Part shown: positions 11,280 to 21,792 of the stretch, in pieces
How positions within the stretch are numbered: the stretch's first letter is position 1
How the letters are laid out: every line of letters begins with the position of its first letter
DNA from: Hymenopus coronatus
Lineage: Eukaryota; Arthropoda; Insecta; Mantodea; Hymenopodidae
Length of the DNA stretch: 64,000 bases
Direction: 5' to 3'
NCBI GenBank assembly: GCA_030762935.1
Contig: CM060895.1
Coordinates: forward strand, 40,167,001 to 40,231,000
Position numbers and translations under genes: made by a program
Notes under the pieces: generated by a model
The model's input: the letters and a program-made list of their open reading frames with translations, nothing else
What the model was told of the DNA's origin: nothing
The model's database searches: none

Positions 11280-11905
11280 AAAAACTGATATTAGCAGGAA
11301 GTATGAATAGGCACTTTGGTAATTAATTGGTATCTATACTCACTCCGAAACAAGAATTACACTTTCTGTGACAAGGGAAGGGAATTCGCCGAAATATAGG
11401 ACTGTTCTAATTGGTTCCTAACCATAACGCTAATCATGAGGAACGGAAATGTTTTAATGGAATGGAGCGATACAAAGCTACGCTTCTTACAGTGCATAGC
11501 ACAATTCAAAAAAAAATGTTCATATTTATAGCAGCGAGTATAAACACGCATCTTGATAATTAATTGGAGTTCAACAAAATTCAAAACAAAACAAAAATCG
11601 CATTTATAGCGGTGAAGATGAACAGGCATCCTGATAATTAATTTGTATCTAAATATAATTAACGAAAGTTTCATTTTTATGGCAGCGAGTGTGACAAGCA
11701 TCGTGGTAATTAATTTGTAATACTTAACAAATGATTTCTGAATGTGTAATAATTAGTGTTGTGTGTATTATTCGCATGTAATATAGGGTAAGTAGAGAGG
11801 ATATAGTTAACACAATTCGAAAGTAGTGTTCGCATTAATAGCAGGGAATATGAACAGGCATCTTGGTAAGCAATTGGTATCCGACATAATTCAAGCAAAC
11901 TTCAA
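11280..11905. repeat. Degraded minisatellite, units of about 70-100 bp
   Basis: Recurring ordered words TTATAGCAGCGAGTATGAAC, AGGCATCTTGGTAATTAATT and GGTATCTAACATAATT start near 11287, 11510, 11600, 11675 and 11826, with spacer sequence between some units. Open frames on the minus strand across it reflect the repetition. Confidence 0.75.
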
Positions 11906-11959
11906 CGCACTAATAGCTGAAGCATTAAAAAAAAAAAAAAAAAAATAGCCGAACACAAT

Positions 11960-12127
11960 GTACGCCGCGTTCTACCAGATGGCTCAACTGCCCAGTATTT
12001 GACGTGTGCAGATATCCCTTCGTGCGTTAAGAGTTGCAGAACTCAGCGAAGCTATTTCAAATTAAAAACCACCAGAGGGGTACTGGCCGAATCAACCTAC
12101 GTTTAGAAGGTATTGTAAACGGAAGCT
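11960..12127. mobile_element. Foldback/MITE family, single arm
   Basis: The words ACCAGATGGCTCAACTGCCC, TGTGCAGATATCCCTTCGTG, GAACTCAG and CTATTTCAAATTAAAAACCA match the left arm of the elements at 37226-37497 and 48508-48715. No matching right arm is seen here. A poly-A run precedes it (11928-11945). Confidence 0.7.
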
Positions 12128-13209
12128 CAGTATTTTCTTAGGGATACAGAAATGTGATAATGGATAAAAGTGTATAATTCATAACCGTACTAACGGGATG
12201 GAAAGTGCAATTAAACTTCAGGAAGTGAAGAATTTCTCAAAATTGAGAAGAGTAAAATCGCATTCACGATCCCGGGTACCAGATGCAAATGAATGTGTGC
12301 AGTTAAAAGTAGTCGCACATGACAAGTGAAGTAGACTTGAATACTCTAGTGTCATAATTCCTCTAGTACCTGTCACGGGCCATAGAGTTATTCAGAAGGG
12401 AAAGACAAATCATAGCTAATAATATAAAGTATACCAAGAAGGGAAACATAAATGTATACTGAAAATGGGAAGCGAAGAAAGATTTCAAACACGTCTAAGT
12501 AGCAGATTTGTCACCAGCTGGTAGCACCGTATACCGTTAGGGTAGAGCATTGCCGCGAAGGGGGTGAAAGGACACTGCCCGAGGGGAGAAAAATGGAAAA
12601 AGAGAAAACAAGGCTCCCGCTGGCCAGGGGACATTTTTGAGACACTTGGCGTAGAACATCGGCAGAGCAAAGATGCGATATTTAGGGTCCGTGGTGGAGC
12701 CGAACAAGGCTACCTTTAGCTACATTTTAATATAGACCAGAGTACGGACAAAATCACTGCATCAAAAGTACTAAGTAATAATGGTCGCGGGCGCGTAAAG
12801 CATAGTTTCACAGTAGAACATTTAAAAGGAATGCGTGGTGTTCGACGGCCGAAAAAGGTCGAACTAATTGAATAAAGCACTTGTGTCGTACCACACTCTG
12901 AAAAGAGTTTCCATGTTAGTAAAAATCCTGAGCTAGGTCACCCACAGATCCACACCATTCCTAATAGACAAAACCTGCACCCGGGATACGAACCTATAAC
13001 CCCGTTACCACCCCATACCAAATTCACTCTTCACTGTGACCTGTGGCAGTTATTTACAGTGCAGCCCTGCGACTCTGTCCCTTACCGCCAACTGCCCCCT
13101 ATTTTTGTTGTGCGGTACAGTATCTGTGGTGAAGGAGATTATGGAGAGGCCTGAACTAGGGTATCATCCTTATATCCGCAACGAAATATGTACATTCTAA
13201 TGAAAAAAA
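12128..13209. other. Unassigned; GC-richer patch and a tRNA-like B-box
   Basis: 12485-12720 is clearly GC-richer than its surroundings, with no protein similarity I recognise. At 12978-13015 the minus strand has GGTGGTAACGGGGTTATAGG then TTCGTATCCCGG, like the B-box region of a degraded SINE head. No duplication was found, so it is not called as a separate element. Confidence 0.4.
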
Positions 13210-14077
13210 TCTGATGTGTACCATTCACATGACTTTCTCTAAGTATCTGTAACAAATTATTGTTAAAAAGCTTATGCCTCTATTTACTTCACGCTACTCG
13301 AGAACAAATTAGCAGAAATATCCTTATTATTTGTTCCCTTGTTAAGTAGGAGCAAAATAAGGGAGTATCATAGGTTAAAGTGATATTCAAAAGCTGGTTG
13401 CTATGTGACAAGTTCCTTTGTTTATATGGACAGGAGTTGACAAATTCTTATATGAAAAGTAAGTTTTTCATAGCTGAAGCCAGAAACAATGAATGTCTCA
13501 AAAAAGATCAACTCCACGACAAAAATGTATATAACATAAATATTATGTTTTAACGTGCTCTACATTTCTTGTATAGTAAGTTTTTATCTAAGTCTTACGG
13601 TTTAACAGTTATGCAAAATTCCGTAAAATTCGTCCAGAATAAAGTAGTCTTCAGAGGCTATTCCCAGAAAATTCAAGATAAACATTTTGTTTGTCAGGTA
13701 TTTATCTTTAATATTTGATATTTTAATAAAAATCGTTAGAGCCATTTTTGCGAAAATCAAAATTTTCGAAAAAAGTTCCATGTAAAGGGTAGTTTGGAGT
13801 GGGGGATTTTTCTCAAAACCTTCGCGTCGCATCCCTGGAAGATACTGAAATTAAATACCAAGTTTAGCATGTTACTGACTTTTCGTTTTTGAGTTATCGT
13901 GTTCACAGACACACTGACACAAGGACACACGGACGCAGGGACCTTTTTGTGAAAATGCTTTTTTTGGATATTGGGGACCCTAAAATATATATTTCCGGTG
14001 AAATCTCGGTATCGAATTTTTGGGTGGAGTGCAATACCTTCTCTATACACTATGTACACAGTGCGTATAGAGAAAGT
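13210..14077 (+). mobile_element. HER repeat, complete, plus orientation (reference copy)
   Basis: An 868-bp copy from TCTGATGTGTACCATTCACA to CGTATAGAGAAAGT, flanked by A runs. Landmarks in order are ACTTTCTCTA 22 bp from the start, TTGTTAAAAAGCTTATGC, the SINE-free mid region with GTAAGTTTTTATC, ATTCCCAGAAAATTCAAGAT, CATCCCTGGAAGATACTG, a CA-rich tract at 13903-13940, GGTGAAATCTCGGTATCGAA, and the terminal palindrome at 14036-14077 (CTCTATACACTATGTACACA and its complement). There is no credible protein. The structure suggests a non-autonomous mobile element, since copies are dispersed, of fixed length and in both orientations. Confidence 0.9.
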
Positions 14078-14099
14078 AAAAAGCAGTAGTTTGTAGAAG

Positions 14100-14137
14100 A
14101 GCGAGAAGAGAAAGCCATGTGAATGCAACACATCGGC
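14100..14137 (-). mobile_element. HER minus-orientation terminus, remnant
   Basis: GAGAAAGCCATGTGAATGCA followed by ACACATCGG is the TCTGATG end in reverse, 23 bp beyond the end of the complete plus copy. The same arrangement recurs at 22560-22597. Confidence 0.7.
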
Positions 14138-14547
14138 ATTTATTTGAGAAATACGATTTGCATATAAATAAGAGAAGAAAATAACTAGTTGATCTAGCAG
14201 AGCACGTGTCACACGTAGCAAGTGGACTGGTCTGTCTAGCCGATAACATCCAATTTTGGGAATCAGCCAAGCCCTAGTTCCAGTTTTTGGCTAGGGCACA
14301 TCTCTCTCGAGTACGCTCAACTCAATATGGTAGCAGCAAGTTCAGGCGTGGGTTGAGTTGACATATAAACTACATTATTATGATTTTTTCTTGACTTAGA
14401 TGTCGTTTTATCATTCAACGAATAAAATACACATACATTATGCTCCAAACTTCATTTAAATATGATTGGAATATCATCAATTGGAGCAATTTCTAGATAC
14501 CTTTCGAGATTTCAAAGCAAATGAGGTTTCGAGGCTCCTTATGTAAA
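14138..14547. other. Unassigned sequence
   Basis: No gene or repeat recognised. Confidence 0.4.
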
Positions 14548-14838
14548 TCAGATTGAGTTTTATTTATTAATGCTCTGTAACTGCTGGGGCTCTCAGCGCT
14601 CCATTCTACATATATTGGGCGTGAAATACCGCTTAATTTTGCTCAGAGTTCTCTTTATAGGCTTGAGGTTATTTTACATGTCGTAAATTTAAGATATGGG
14701 ACAAACAACTTTATTTCCCTTCCAAAGGAAGTCTTGCTAAGGACTTATACATCCGAAAAAAACAAAAAAACATCGCCCTCAGCCAAGTATGAACCCGCAA
14801 CCTTAGAATAGCATGATATCCCTGACGAAGATCCTTAA
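14548..14838 (-). mobile_element. tRNA-derived SINE, subfamily S2a
   Basis: The plus strand shows the reversed body (GGGCGTGAAATACCGCTTAA, GGCTTGAGGTTATTTTAC, TTCCCTTCCAAAGGAAG) and reversed head (TATGAACCCGCAACCTTAGA). On the minus strand the B-box-like GCGGGTTCATACTTGGC follows a GCATGATATC version of the A-box region. Close relatives: 29018-29280, 35156-35403, 36905-37175. Confidence 0.8.
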
Positions 14839-14897
14839 GGTGATACATCTATGAAATTTGACCAAAAATAGTGAAAAATTAAAAAAGCATTTTTTTT

Positions 14898-15044
14898 ACT
14901 TTCTCTACACGTAGTACATAGTGTATAGAGAAGGTATTGTAATGTACCCAAAAATTCGATACCGAGATTTCACTGGAAATACATGTTTTGGGTCCCCCCT
15001 GAATCAAAAAAAGCATTTTTAGAAACAGGTCCGTTTAAGTGTGC

Positions 15045-15094
<50 letters not shown>

Positions 15095-15652
15095 TTAAGT
15101 TTGGTATTTTCCAAGGATGCGACACGAAGATTTTAAAGAAAATACCCTTTACATGGAACATTTTTCGAAAATTTTGATTTTTTTAAAAGATGTTTACCTG
15201 ACAAATAAAATGTATATCTTAAACTTTCTGGGAATAGCCTCTAAAGACTACTTTATTCTGGATAAATTTTACGGAATTTCACATAACTGCTAAACTATAA
15301 GAGATGGACAAAAACTTACCACACAAAAAATGTAGAACACGTTAAAACACACAATTTATGTTATATGCATTTTTTCGTGGAGTTGATCGTTTTTATGTAT
15401 TCCTTGTTTTTTGTTTCAGCTTTGAAAAACTTATACTTTCCTCATACAGGAATTTTTCAACGCCTGTCTATACAAACAAAGGAACTTCAGTCAAAACAAC
15501 CAGCGTTTGACTATCACTTTAACCTATGCTACTCCCTTATTTCGCTTCTACTATTGTTTCTTGATTAGCATGAAGTAAAAATAAACATAAGCTTTTTAAC
15601 AATAATTTGTTACAGAGATGTAGAGAAAGACATGCGAGTGGAACACAACAGA
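14898..15652 (-). mobile_element. HER repeat, minus orientation, internal deletion
   Basis: Both termini are present (ACTTTCTCTACACGTAGTAC; GTAGAGAAAGACATGCGAGT...CAACAGA), but about 100 bp after the palindrome the (GT)n tract runs directly into GTATTTAAGTTTGGTATTTT, and a second segment around the TCAAAAATGG region is missing. The (GT)n expansion at 15049-15092 sits at the usual microsatellite position. Confidence 0.88.
15049..15092. repeat. (GT)n microsatellite inside a HER copy
   Basis: About 22 dinucleotide units, preceded by imperfect GTGCGTGC. Confidence 0.95.
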
Positions 15653-17200
15653 TTTTTTCGTTTTATATTGATATGAATTCTCAACTTTAAGAAACTACAT
15701 AGTTTTTTCCTCTTGGTGCAGTTTAACTACCAATTAACACTGAAGCTATAAATGGATAGGCGTGTCCTTATTATTAGACATTACTAACTTTAAACCTTGT
15801 TTTCTCGCAAACTTTTTTCCAACGTTTTTCCATATTCAAAATGCTTCACACGATTCATTTTCACTAACATATTTCACAATTTCCATATTGCCTTCCATTA
15901 GTATATTAAAATAAAAATCATATAATTTTCGAAATGATGTTCCAATTTTGAGAAATAAATTATTAAATTTTAAACAATCAAGAGTTTTGGAGATTATGAA
16001 AACTAATAATTAAAATAAATAATATGGCATCTATTTGTAAAGTCATTTACTGTAAAATTGGTATTTTTGTGTGAAGTTTTTTAAAAATACATCGTGAGGC
16101 TAATTTTTATTGTAACAATGTATTTATATAATAAAGATATTATTTAAATAACCACGCAAGCTAGAATTCTTATAAATGGAAAAATGTTACTATTATTGTG
16201 TGTAATAGCTGGAATAAATTTCAATAAGATAGATTAAATACTCTGGATTTCATAGATGCATAACGCTTAACAACAACAAAATTCTGTCTCTGAAAAATAA
16301 AACTCAGAATCATTCAATTACGTGTGAAGACAGCATTGTTTCAATGATTTATGGGCAATGATTGAACAAAGGAGGAAATGTTAGGTTTGGTGTTTTACAA
16401 TCACATGGGTACAAAGGTTTTAGGGTATATAGAGGAAAGGGACTCCACATCCTACGAGATATGTGTATTGTGTCTACCACCCAGAAGGAATGGATAAAGC
16501 GATGCTTAGGTTTGTGTTGTTAATGCGTGTGCAATTCGGCCGCCTCCTTTGAGGAAACCTTACAATGTTTTACAATACAGAATCGCCGTCTTCAATTATT
16601 TCTGCAGCGTTGCAGCATCTTTAACTCGCCTAATGAAACAGACAACTGGAATTCGGATTGGGCAGTTTAAACTCCACACAAAGTTTAATATTTAAGTGTT
16701 ACTTCCTTAAAATAAGGGTCTTTATTGATCTTTAAGATCAAGGATAACCACCAAAAAGCATGCGTCCTTGGTGGAAGGCCGCACATGACTAACACACTCT
16801 TGACTGACACACGACCACCCGACAACTCTGACACACTGCAGAACATCCAAAGAAAATGCATCCGCCTATAAGATCACTATTAGCAATCAACAAAAGTCCA
16901 GACCAGTCATCAACCACAAACTACATAGAAGCAACTCAGGTACATCCTCACTGGATTCTCACATATGCTACAAACCACAAAATTGTAATTTGTGGTGTCA
17001 TAGACACAAAAAATTATCTTAGGAAGAATAGTAGATGTAGGGATTATAACATTTTGAGCTATAAATTGAATTGCAATTCATTTTGGGAAAAAGCCTAGAG
17101 AAATAAACCTATAAAATGATTGTATAGAATAATTGAAAAAATGGAAATGAAGATAAAAGTAGATCATTTATTATTTTTTTTTCCCACCACCCTGGCCTTC
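15653..17200. other. Unassigned AT-rich sequence
   Basis: No recognised repeat or gene over 1.5 kb. A stretch near 16780-16870 reads loosely like the end of a retroelement reverse transcriptase (TLQNIQRKCIRL) but stops at once; too short to call. Confidence 0.4.
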
Positions 17201-17312
17201 ACACAGCTCGAACTTCCACTCACTCAGCAATGATTAACACCACGGCCTCTCTAGAAGCCACACCCAAGGTCAAAAAGCAACAATGAAGCTACCCGACTAA
17301 CTCCATTCTCAC

Positions 17313-17353
17313 CTTCCTTCACTCCGCAGGTGGAAGTCAGAGGCATTGGTCAT
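17313..17353 (-). CDS. Candidate first coding exon of a host gene
   Basis: On the minus strand an ATG at 17353 in fair context (CCAGCCATGACC, G at -3) opens MTNASDFHLRSEG and reaches GAAGGAAG before GTGAGAATGG, a good donor. The coding part is 41 nt, 13 codons plus two bases. The GC-rich stretch to about 17535 would be the 5' UTR, and a (GA)n tract as read on this strand lies just beyond it. The two spare bases AG match the one-base phase of the candidate exon at 3803-3905 (AG+A, Arg). The product is not recognised. Against it: the exon is very short, and one alternative frame of the GC-rich stretch is also open. Confidence 0.35.
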
Positions 17354-17538
17354 GGCTGGAAGCCGTAACCACCACCACTTCTGTTGGGTCTCGTTCGGCC
17401 GGCAGGCAATTCTCGGAACTAACGAGGGTGCTTAGCGGAACCTCCCTTCCCCGATTTATCGCCTTAAGCCTTCCAAAACTTCCTAAAGCGCTGCGCCTAC
17501 TCCATCCCAACGGCAAAATAGGCCATTCTTTATCATCT

Positions 17539-17540
<2 letters not shown>
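17354..17540 (-). promoter_or_regulatory. GC-rich leader next to candidate first exon
   Basis: The composition changes from AT-rich to GC-richer between about 17180 and 17520, with several CpG dinucleotides. It matches none of the repeat families here. Next to an ATG exon and a GA tract this could be a 5' UTR and promoter-proximal region, but no TATA box or initiator can be assigned with confidence. Confidence 0.3.

Positions 17541-17542
<2 letters not shown>

Positions 17543-17577
<35 letters not shown>
17543..17577. repeat. (CT)n microsatellite; (GA)n on the minus strand
   Basis: About 17 uninterrupted units. Read on the minus strand it is GAGAG repeats about 190 bp upstream of the candidate ATG at 17353. 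GA repeats bind GAGA-type factors at insect promoters, which is suggestive only. Confidence 0.9.
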
Positions 17578-17580
<3 letters not shown>

Positions 17581-17767
17581 AAAAAATATGGTTATGTGAT
17601 AGTCATTATTTGTGGGCAAGGCCAGTTACAGATTTTACATAGATAAAATCGCCCTCCCCTCTTTCGCATAAGGTTGGACATCACTGCTGTAAACTATGTC
17701 TCTGCTACTCATCCCAACTCACTCCTTTCCTTTTCTAAAACATGCACGAACAAATAAATAAAAAAAT

Positions 17768-18262
17768 TCTGATGTGTTCCATTCACATGGTTTTTCTCTG
17801 CCTGCTCCACAAACAAACTGTTCTTACAAAACACTATTACTGTGTCTACATTATGCTAGTTGGGATAAACATTAGTAGAAATTGTCTTATTATTTGCTTC
17901 CTTGTAAGGAAAAGAGAAATAATGGAATGCACTAGGCTAAAGCGATACTCAAAATTTTTAAAAGCTAATGCTTAGGTGAAATAATTGAAATTCGGTTTTC
18001 TTTGCGCGGCTAGGGGAAAAGCAACAGAGATGTGAAACGAAAGATGACTTTCCGTTTGAGAAAAGTTAAAATGAAACAATCAGGAATATCTTGGAAACGG
18101 ATAACTTTACTAAAATGTACATGACAAATTGTGTGTTGCAACGAGATCTATATTTGTTGTAAAGTAAGTTTTTGTCTGTTTGTTACGGTTTAGGAGTTAT
18201 ATAAGTCATCCAGAATGAAGAGATCTTCAGAGGCTATTCCCAGAATACATTTCGTTTGTCAT
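17768..18262 (+). mobile_element. HER repeat, plus orientation, 5' half
   Basis: Begins TCTGATGTGTTCCATTCACA and runs to TTTCGTTTGTCATG, then breaks. It is the subfamily with TTCGGTTTTCTTTGCGCGGC. Followed within 15 bp by an inverted HER. Confidence 0.85.
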
Positions 18263-18275
18263 GAGATGTATTAAA

Positions 18276-18868
18276 CTACCCAAACTACCCTTTACATGGA
18301 ATATTTTTCGAAAATTTTGATTTTCTCAAAAATGGCTCTAACGATTTTGATTAAAATTGCGTATATTAAACATATTTACCTGACAAATAAAATGTTTATC
18401 TTGAATTTTCTGGGAATAGCCTCTGAAGAGTAGTTTATTCTGGATGAATTTTACTAAATTTTGAATAACTGCTAAACCGTAAAAGATGGACAAAAACTTA
18501 CTGCACAGAAAATGTAGAACACATTAAAACACACAATTTATATTATATACATTTTTTTCGTGGAGTTCGTCGTTTTTGTGACATTCCTTATTTTTGGTTT
18601 CTGCTATGAAAAACGTATACCTTTCTCATATTTTAACTTGTCCACTCCTATCCATATACAAAGGAACTTCATTGACATAGCAAACAGCTTTTGACTATCA
18701 CTTTAACTTACGCTTTCCCTTATTTCGCTTCTACTTACAAGGAAGCGAGTAATTAGACTATTTCTACTATTTTTTTCTGATTAGCATAAAGTAAATAGAA
18801 GTATAAGCTTTTTAAGAATTATTTGTTGCAGGGATATGGAGAAAGTCATGTGAATGGTGCACATCAGA
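18276..18868 (-). mobile_element. HER repeat, minus orientation, truncated
   Basis: Starts inside the element (AACTACCCTTTACATGGAAT) and ends GGAGAAAGTCATGTGAATGG...ACATCAGA. It forms a long inverted repeat with 17768-18262, though the two belong to different subfamilies. Confidence 0.85.
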
Positions 18869-19081
18869 TTTTTTTAAATGCGGTAATCCGTGCAATTATG
18901 CAAGTGAAACATAGTACACCTGGAAAATAATACAATATGGTATCGACCCACAAATAAATTACTCAGCGATCTGATTATAAAGCCAACAGCCTACAGCTAT
19001 TTTCTTTTTGTTACAAAATTAGCTGCTGTAAATTTGTCCTGTTGCGTTTAAAGCGACATTTGGAATAGTTAGGCAGAAAAA

Positions 19082-19655
19082 ATCATATGTAAAACATTCT
19101 TTTAAGTTTCTCTACATATTTCTTAACAAATTGTTAAAAAGGCTTATTATTCTCTCTACTTAATGCTAATCAAGATGAATATTAGCAGAAACCTTGTAAA
19201 GTAAAAGGGAAATACGAGGATACGCTAAAGTGATAGTCAAATCTTATAAAAAACTGGTTGCTATGTTACGCAATTAAAATTCCCTTCTCTTCACATGATC
19301 AAGATGAAAAGAGAAAACTACTTTCCACTTAAGACAATTATTGAGCACTTTAAAACCAAATAAAGAATATCTCGAAAAAGGGGGGGGGTCAGATTGTGTT
19401 TTAACGGAATAAAAGCACAGATCTATATTTTTCTGTGTCATTGTCTATCCCTTGTGGTTAACGAGTTACGCAGAAATAATTCAAAATGAAGAAGACTTCA
19501 GAGGCTATACTCAAGAAATTTAGGATATGCATTTTATTTGTCATATACATATACATTTTTTTCAGATGTCCTCAAAACATGTATTTCCGGTAGAACCTGA
19601 TATAGAATTTTTGTGTAGAATACACCTTCTCTACCCACTATTTTTGTCCATGTAT
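19082..19655 (+). mobile_element. HER repeat, plus orientation, internal deletion
   Basis: The 5' part (TTTCTCTACATATTTCTTAA) through GGATATGCATTTTATTTGTC joins directly to GATGTCCTCAAAACATGTAT, so the region between, including the microsatellite site, is missing. The end CTTCTCTACCCACTATTTTT keeps half of the palindrome. Confidence 0.75.
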
Positions 19656-20223
19656 TTGGTAGTGAAATTAAAAGCTTTACAGATCGTTAAACAATAACTA
19701 AAAACTCATGGATATTTTAAAGAAAATTATTTGTATGAATTCTTATCAGAATAAAAGCACAGGTATTCTTAACCATTATGATGTAGAAACGTTTTATATA
19801 ACGTATTAAATAAGAACACGTGGATTATGTATTATTTTAAGACGAAGAAAATTCCTCCATTATAACGTAGAGCAGAAAAATAACGGTAAATATTTCATTG
19901 TGATAAACCTTTACAGAAATAGTTTCATTACAAGTTTCGTTATAGATACAAAGGGAATAAGAAATATAAAATGTAAAATTTTAAGAACTGGTCGCTTTAG
20001 ACTGGCCTTAAAATAAAGTATGAACATTTGAATCATTAATTACGAATAATTCGGAAGGCTTATGTCACAAAAAGTGATTTCGAATAAATTGTGTATTTTA
20101 ATTTGTTATTATTACTATAATTATTATTATTTGTTGTGTATGGGTAGTATGTTTTAGTCTGTCACTCAAAGTATACCAGTTATACAAGATTACAGAGAAT
20201 TTTGATATGTTACATTTGTGTTT
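19656..20223. other. Unassigned AT-rich sequence
   Basis: No gene or repeat recognised. Confidence 0.4.
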
Positions 20224-20619
20224 CAACAAACTGTTTTTAAAATTCTTTATATATCTACCTATCTTTTGTTAATCGAGATAGATATTTGTAAAAATGTTTT
20301 TATTGCATATTTTGTTGTAGATATAACAGGGGCATGGGAATACATTAGGTTAAAACGACAAAAAATCTTCAAAGGCTAATAAAAAAATTCAAGATATCAT
20401 ACAATCCATTTTTTAAGAAAATATCTTCAGCATAAGATTATTTAATCAAAATTCTAAGAGGCAGTTTTTAGAAAATTAAAATTTACGAAACGTTTGCTAT
20501 GTAGCGGGTAATTAAGCGTGGGGGATTTTCTTGAAAAATCTTTTGTGTACCATCCTTGAAAAATGCGGAACTATGAAGTTTTTTTTTATTTAATGGACTT
20601 TTTTCTTTTAGTTATACAT

Positions 20620-20673
<54 letters not shown>

Positions 20674-20822
20674 ACACACACACACCTTTTTGTATTTTTT
20701 TATTTTTATTTATTTATTTTTTTAATTCAGATTCTCCACAACATTTCCGGTGAAATCTCGGTATGGACATTTTGGGCAGAATGCAGTACTTTATACTTAC
20801 TATGTATGCGGTAGAGAAAGAA
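20224..20822 (+). mobile_element. HER repeat, plus orientation, diverged, expanded microsatellite
   Basis: Recognisable by ATCGAGATAGATATTTG, the GTGGGGGATTTTCTTGAAAA landmark, ACATTTCCGGTGAAATCTCG and the end GCGGTAGAGAAAG. A (TC)n then (CA)n tract at 20621-20688 occupies the standard position. Confidence 0.78.
20621..20688. repeat. Compound (TC)n(CA)n microsatellite in HER
   Basis: About 44 bp of TC followed by interrupted CA repeats. Confidence 0.93.
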
Positions 20823-21792
20823 GAAATATACAGGTTTCGTTTAAAAATGATTAAAATGACGTCATAACGTTGACAATAATGATATTGTGAAGTGTCTGCA
20901 AAAGCGGTCTTTTAAAAATACTATTTATCGTGGTCGAGAGATTTATGAAAAGTTCCATTTAGTTTTAGGAGAGAATATATAAGGCTTTTGAAACGTACTG
21001 TATATACTTATAATTCGCTATTATTCGTAGGCCGTTAACTTTCCTAAATTTTTTAAAACTGTCCTCTGACAGTCAATATGAGCATGTATATCTGGCGTTT
21101 ATTAGCACTAAAACGCATGCACTTCTCTTCATTTAAATTATTTCTTAATTTAAAAAAGAAACAAACTAATAGAAATGGATGAAAACATTCGACAGTAAGC
21201 CTGGTCATCACACATAACATGAGAAGTGACAAAATTATAGTTTCCTTAATTTTACTTGGTACATATCAACTTTGAGAACATTGAATTCGGTAAATAAAAT
21301 TGTTTTGAAAAGTAATATATTCTTAAATTATCTTGGTATGGAAAAAAAGATTGGGAAATGTTTCTCTCCCCATAGCAAATCCTTCGTGCTTCTACAATGG
21401 TTTATAGTAGAATTCATACCACCTTCTCTGCTCGTTTTATGGAATTACTGCAAAAAGTGACTGCTGCAGTAGGTTTAAGGCCAACTTTCACCATGGTATG
21501 CAATGTATTATCATTATTATTATTATTATTATTATTATAATTAGTAGTATTATGATTATTAATAATTTTAAATTCATCAGCCTGGAGCTAGAAACGAGAA
21601 CTACTGCTTTATTGTTCTGTGTATCAAATTGTGTTCTTATTAAATGCCTACAGCATAAATGGTCATAAAACTATATCATTTCAACTTATGAATATGGAGT
21701 TAATCCAAAGAAAAAGAAAAAAAAAGAGAAGTATTTAAGTCATTCTATCTCTTGTGAGCAATAAGATAACGTGGAGCAAACAAAAAAATGGT
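20823..21792. other. Unassigned AT-rich sequence with (ATT)n
   Basis: A trinucleotide tract lies at 21510-21538. Nothing else is recognised; open frames here are short and low complexity. Confidence 0.45.

Noticed and set aside
11345..11385. Minus-strand mini-exon between CCCTTCCCTTGTCACAG and GTGAGTATAG
   Set aside because: Only 22 bp long and inside a degraded minisatellite; probably coincidental splice-like sites.
13757..14221. 154-codon minus-strand reading frame
   Set aside because: It runs through the end of a HER copy into flanking DNA, with different frames in other copies; not a gene.
16780..17100. LINE reverse transcriptase remnant
   Set aside because: Only a dozen residues look similar and stops follow at once; no 3' tail or duplication.
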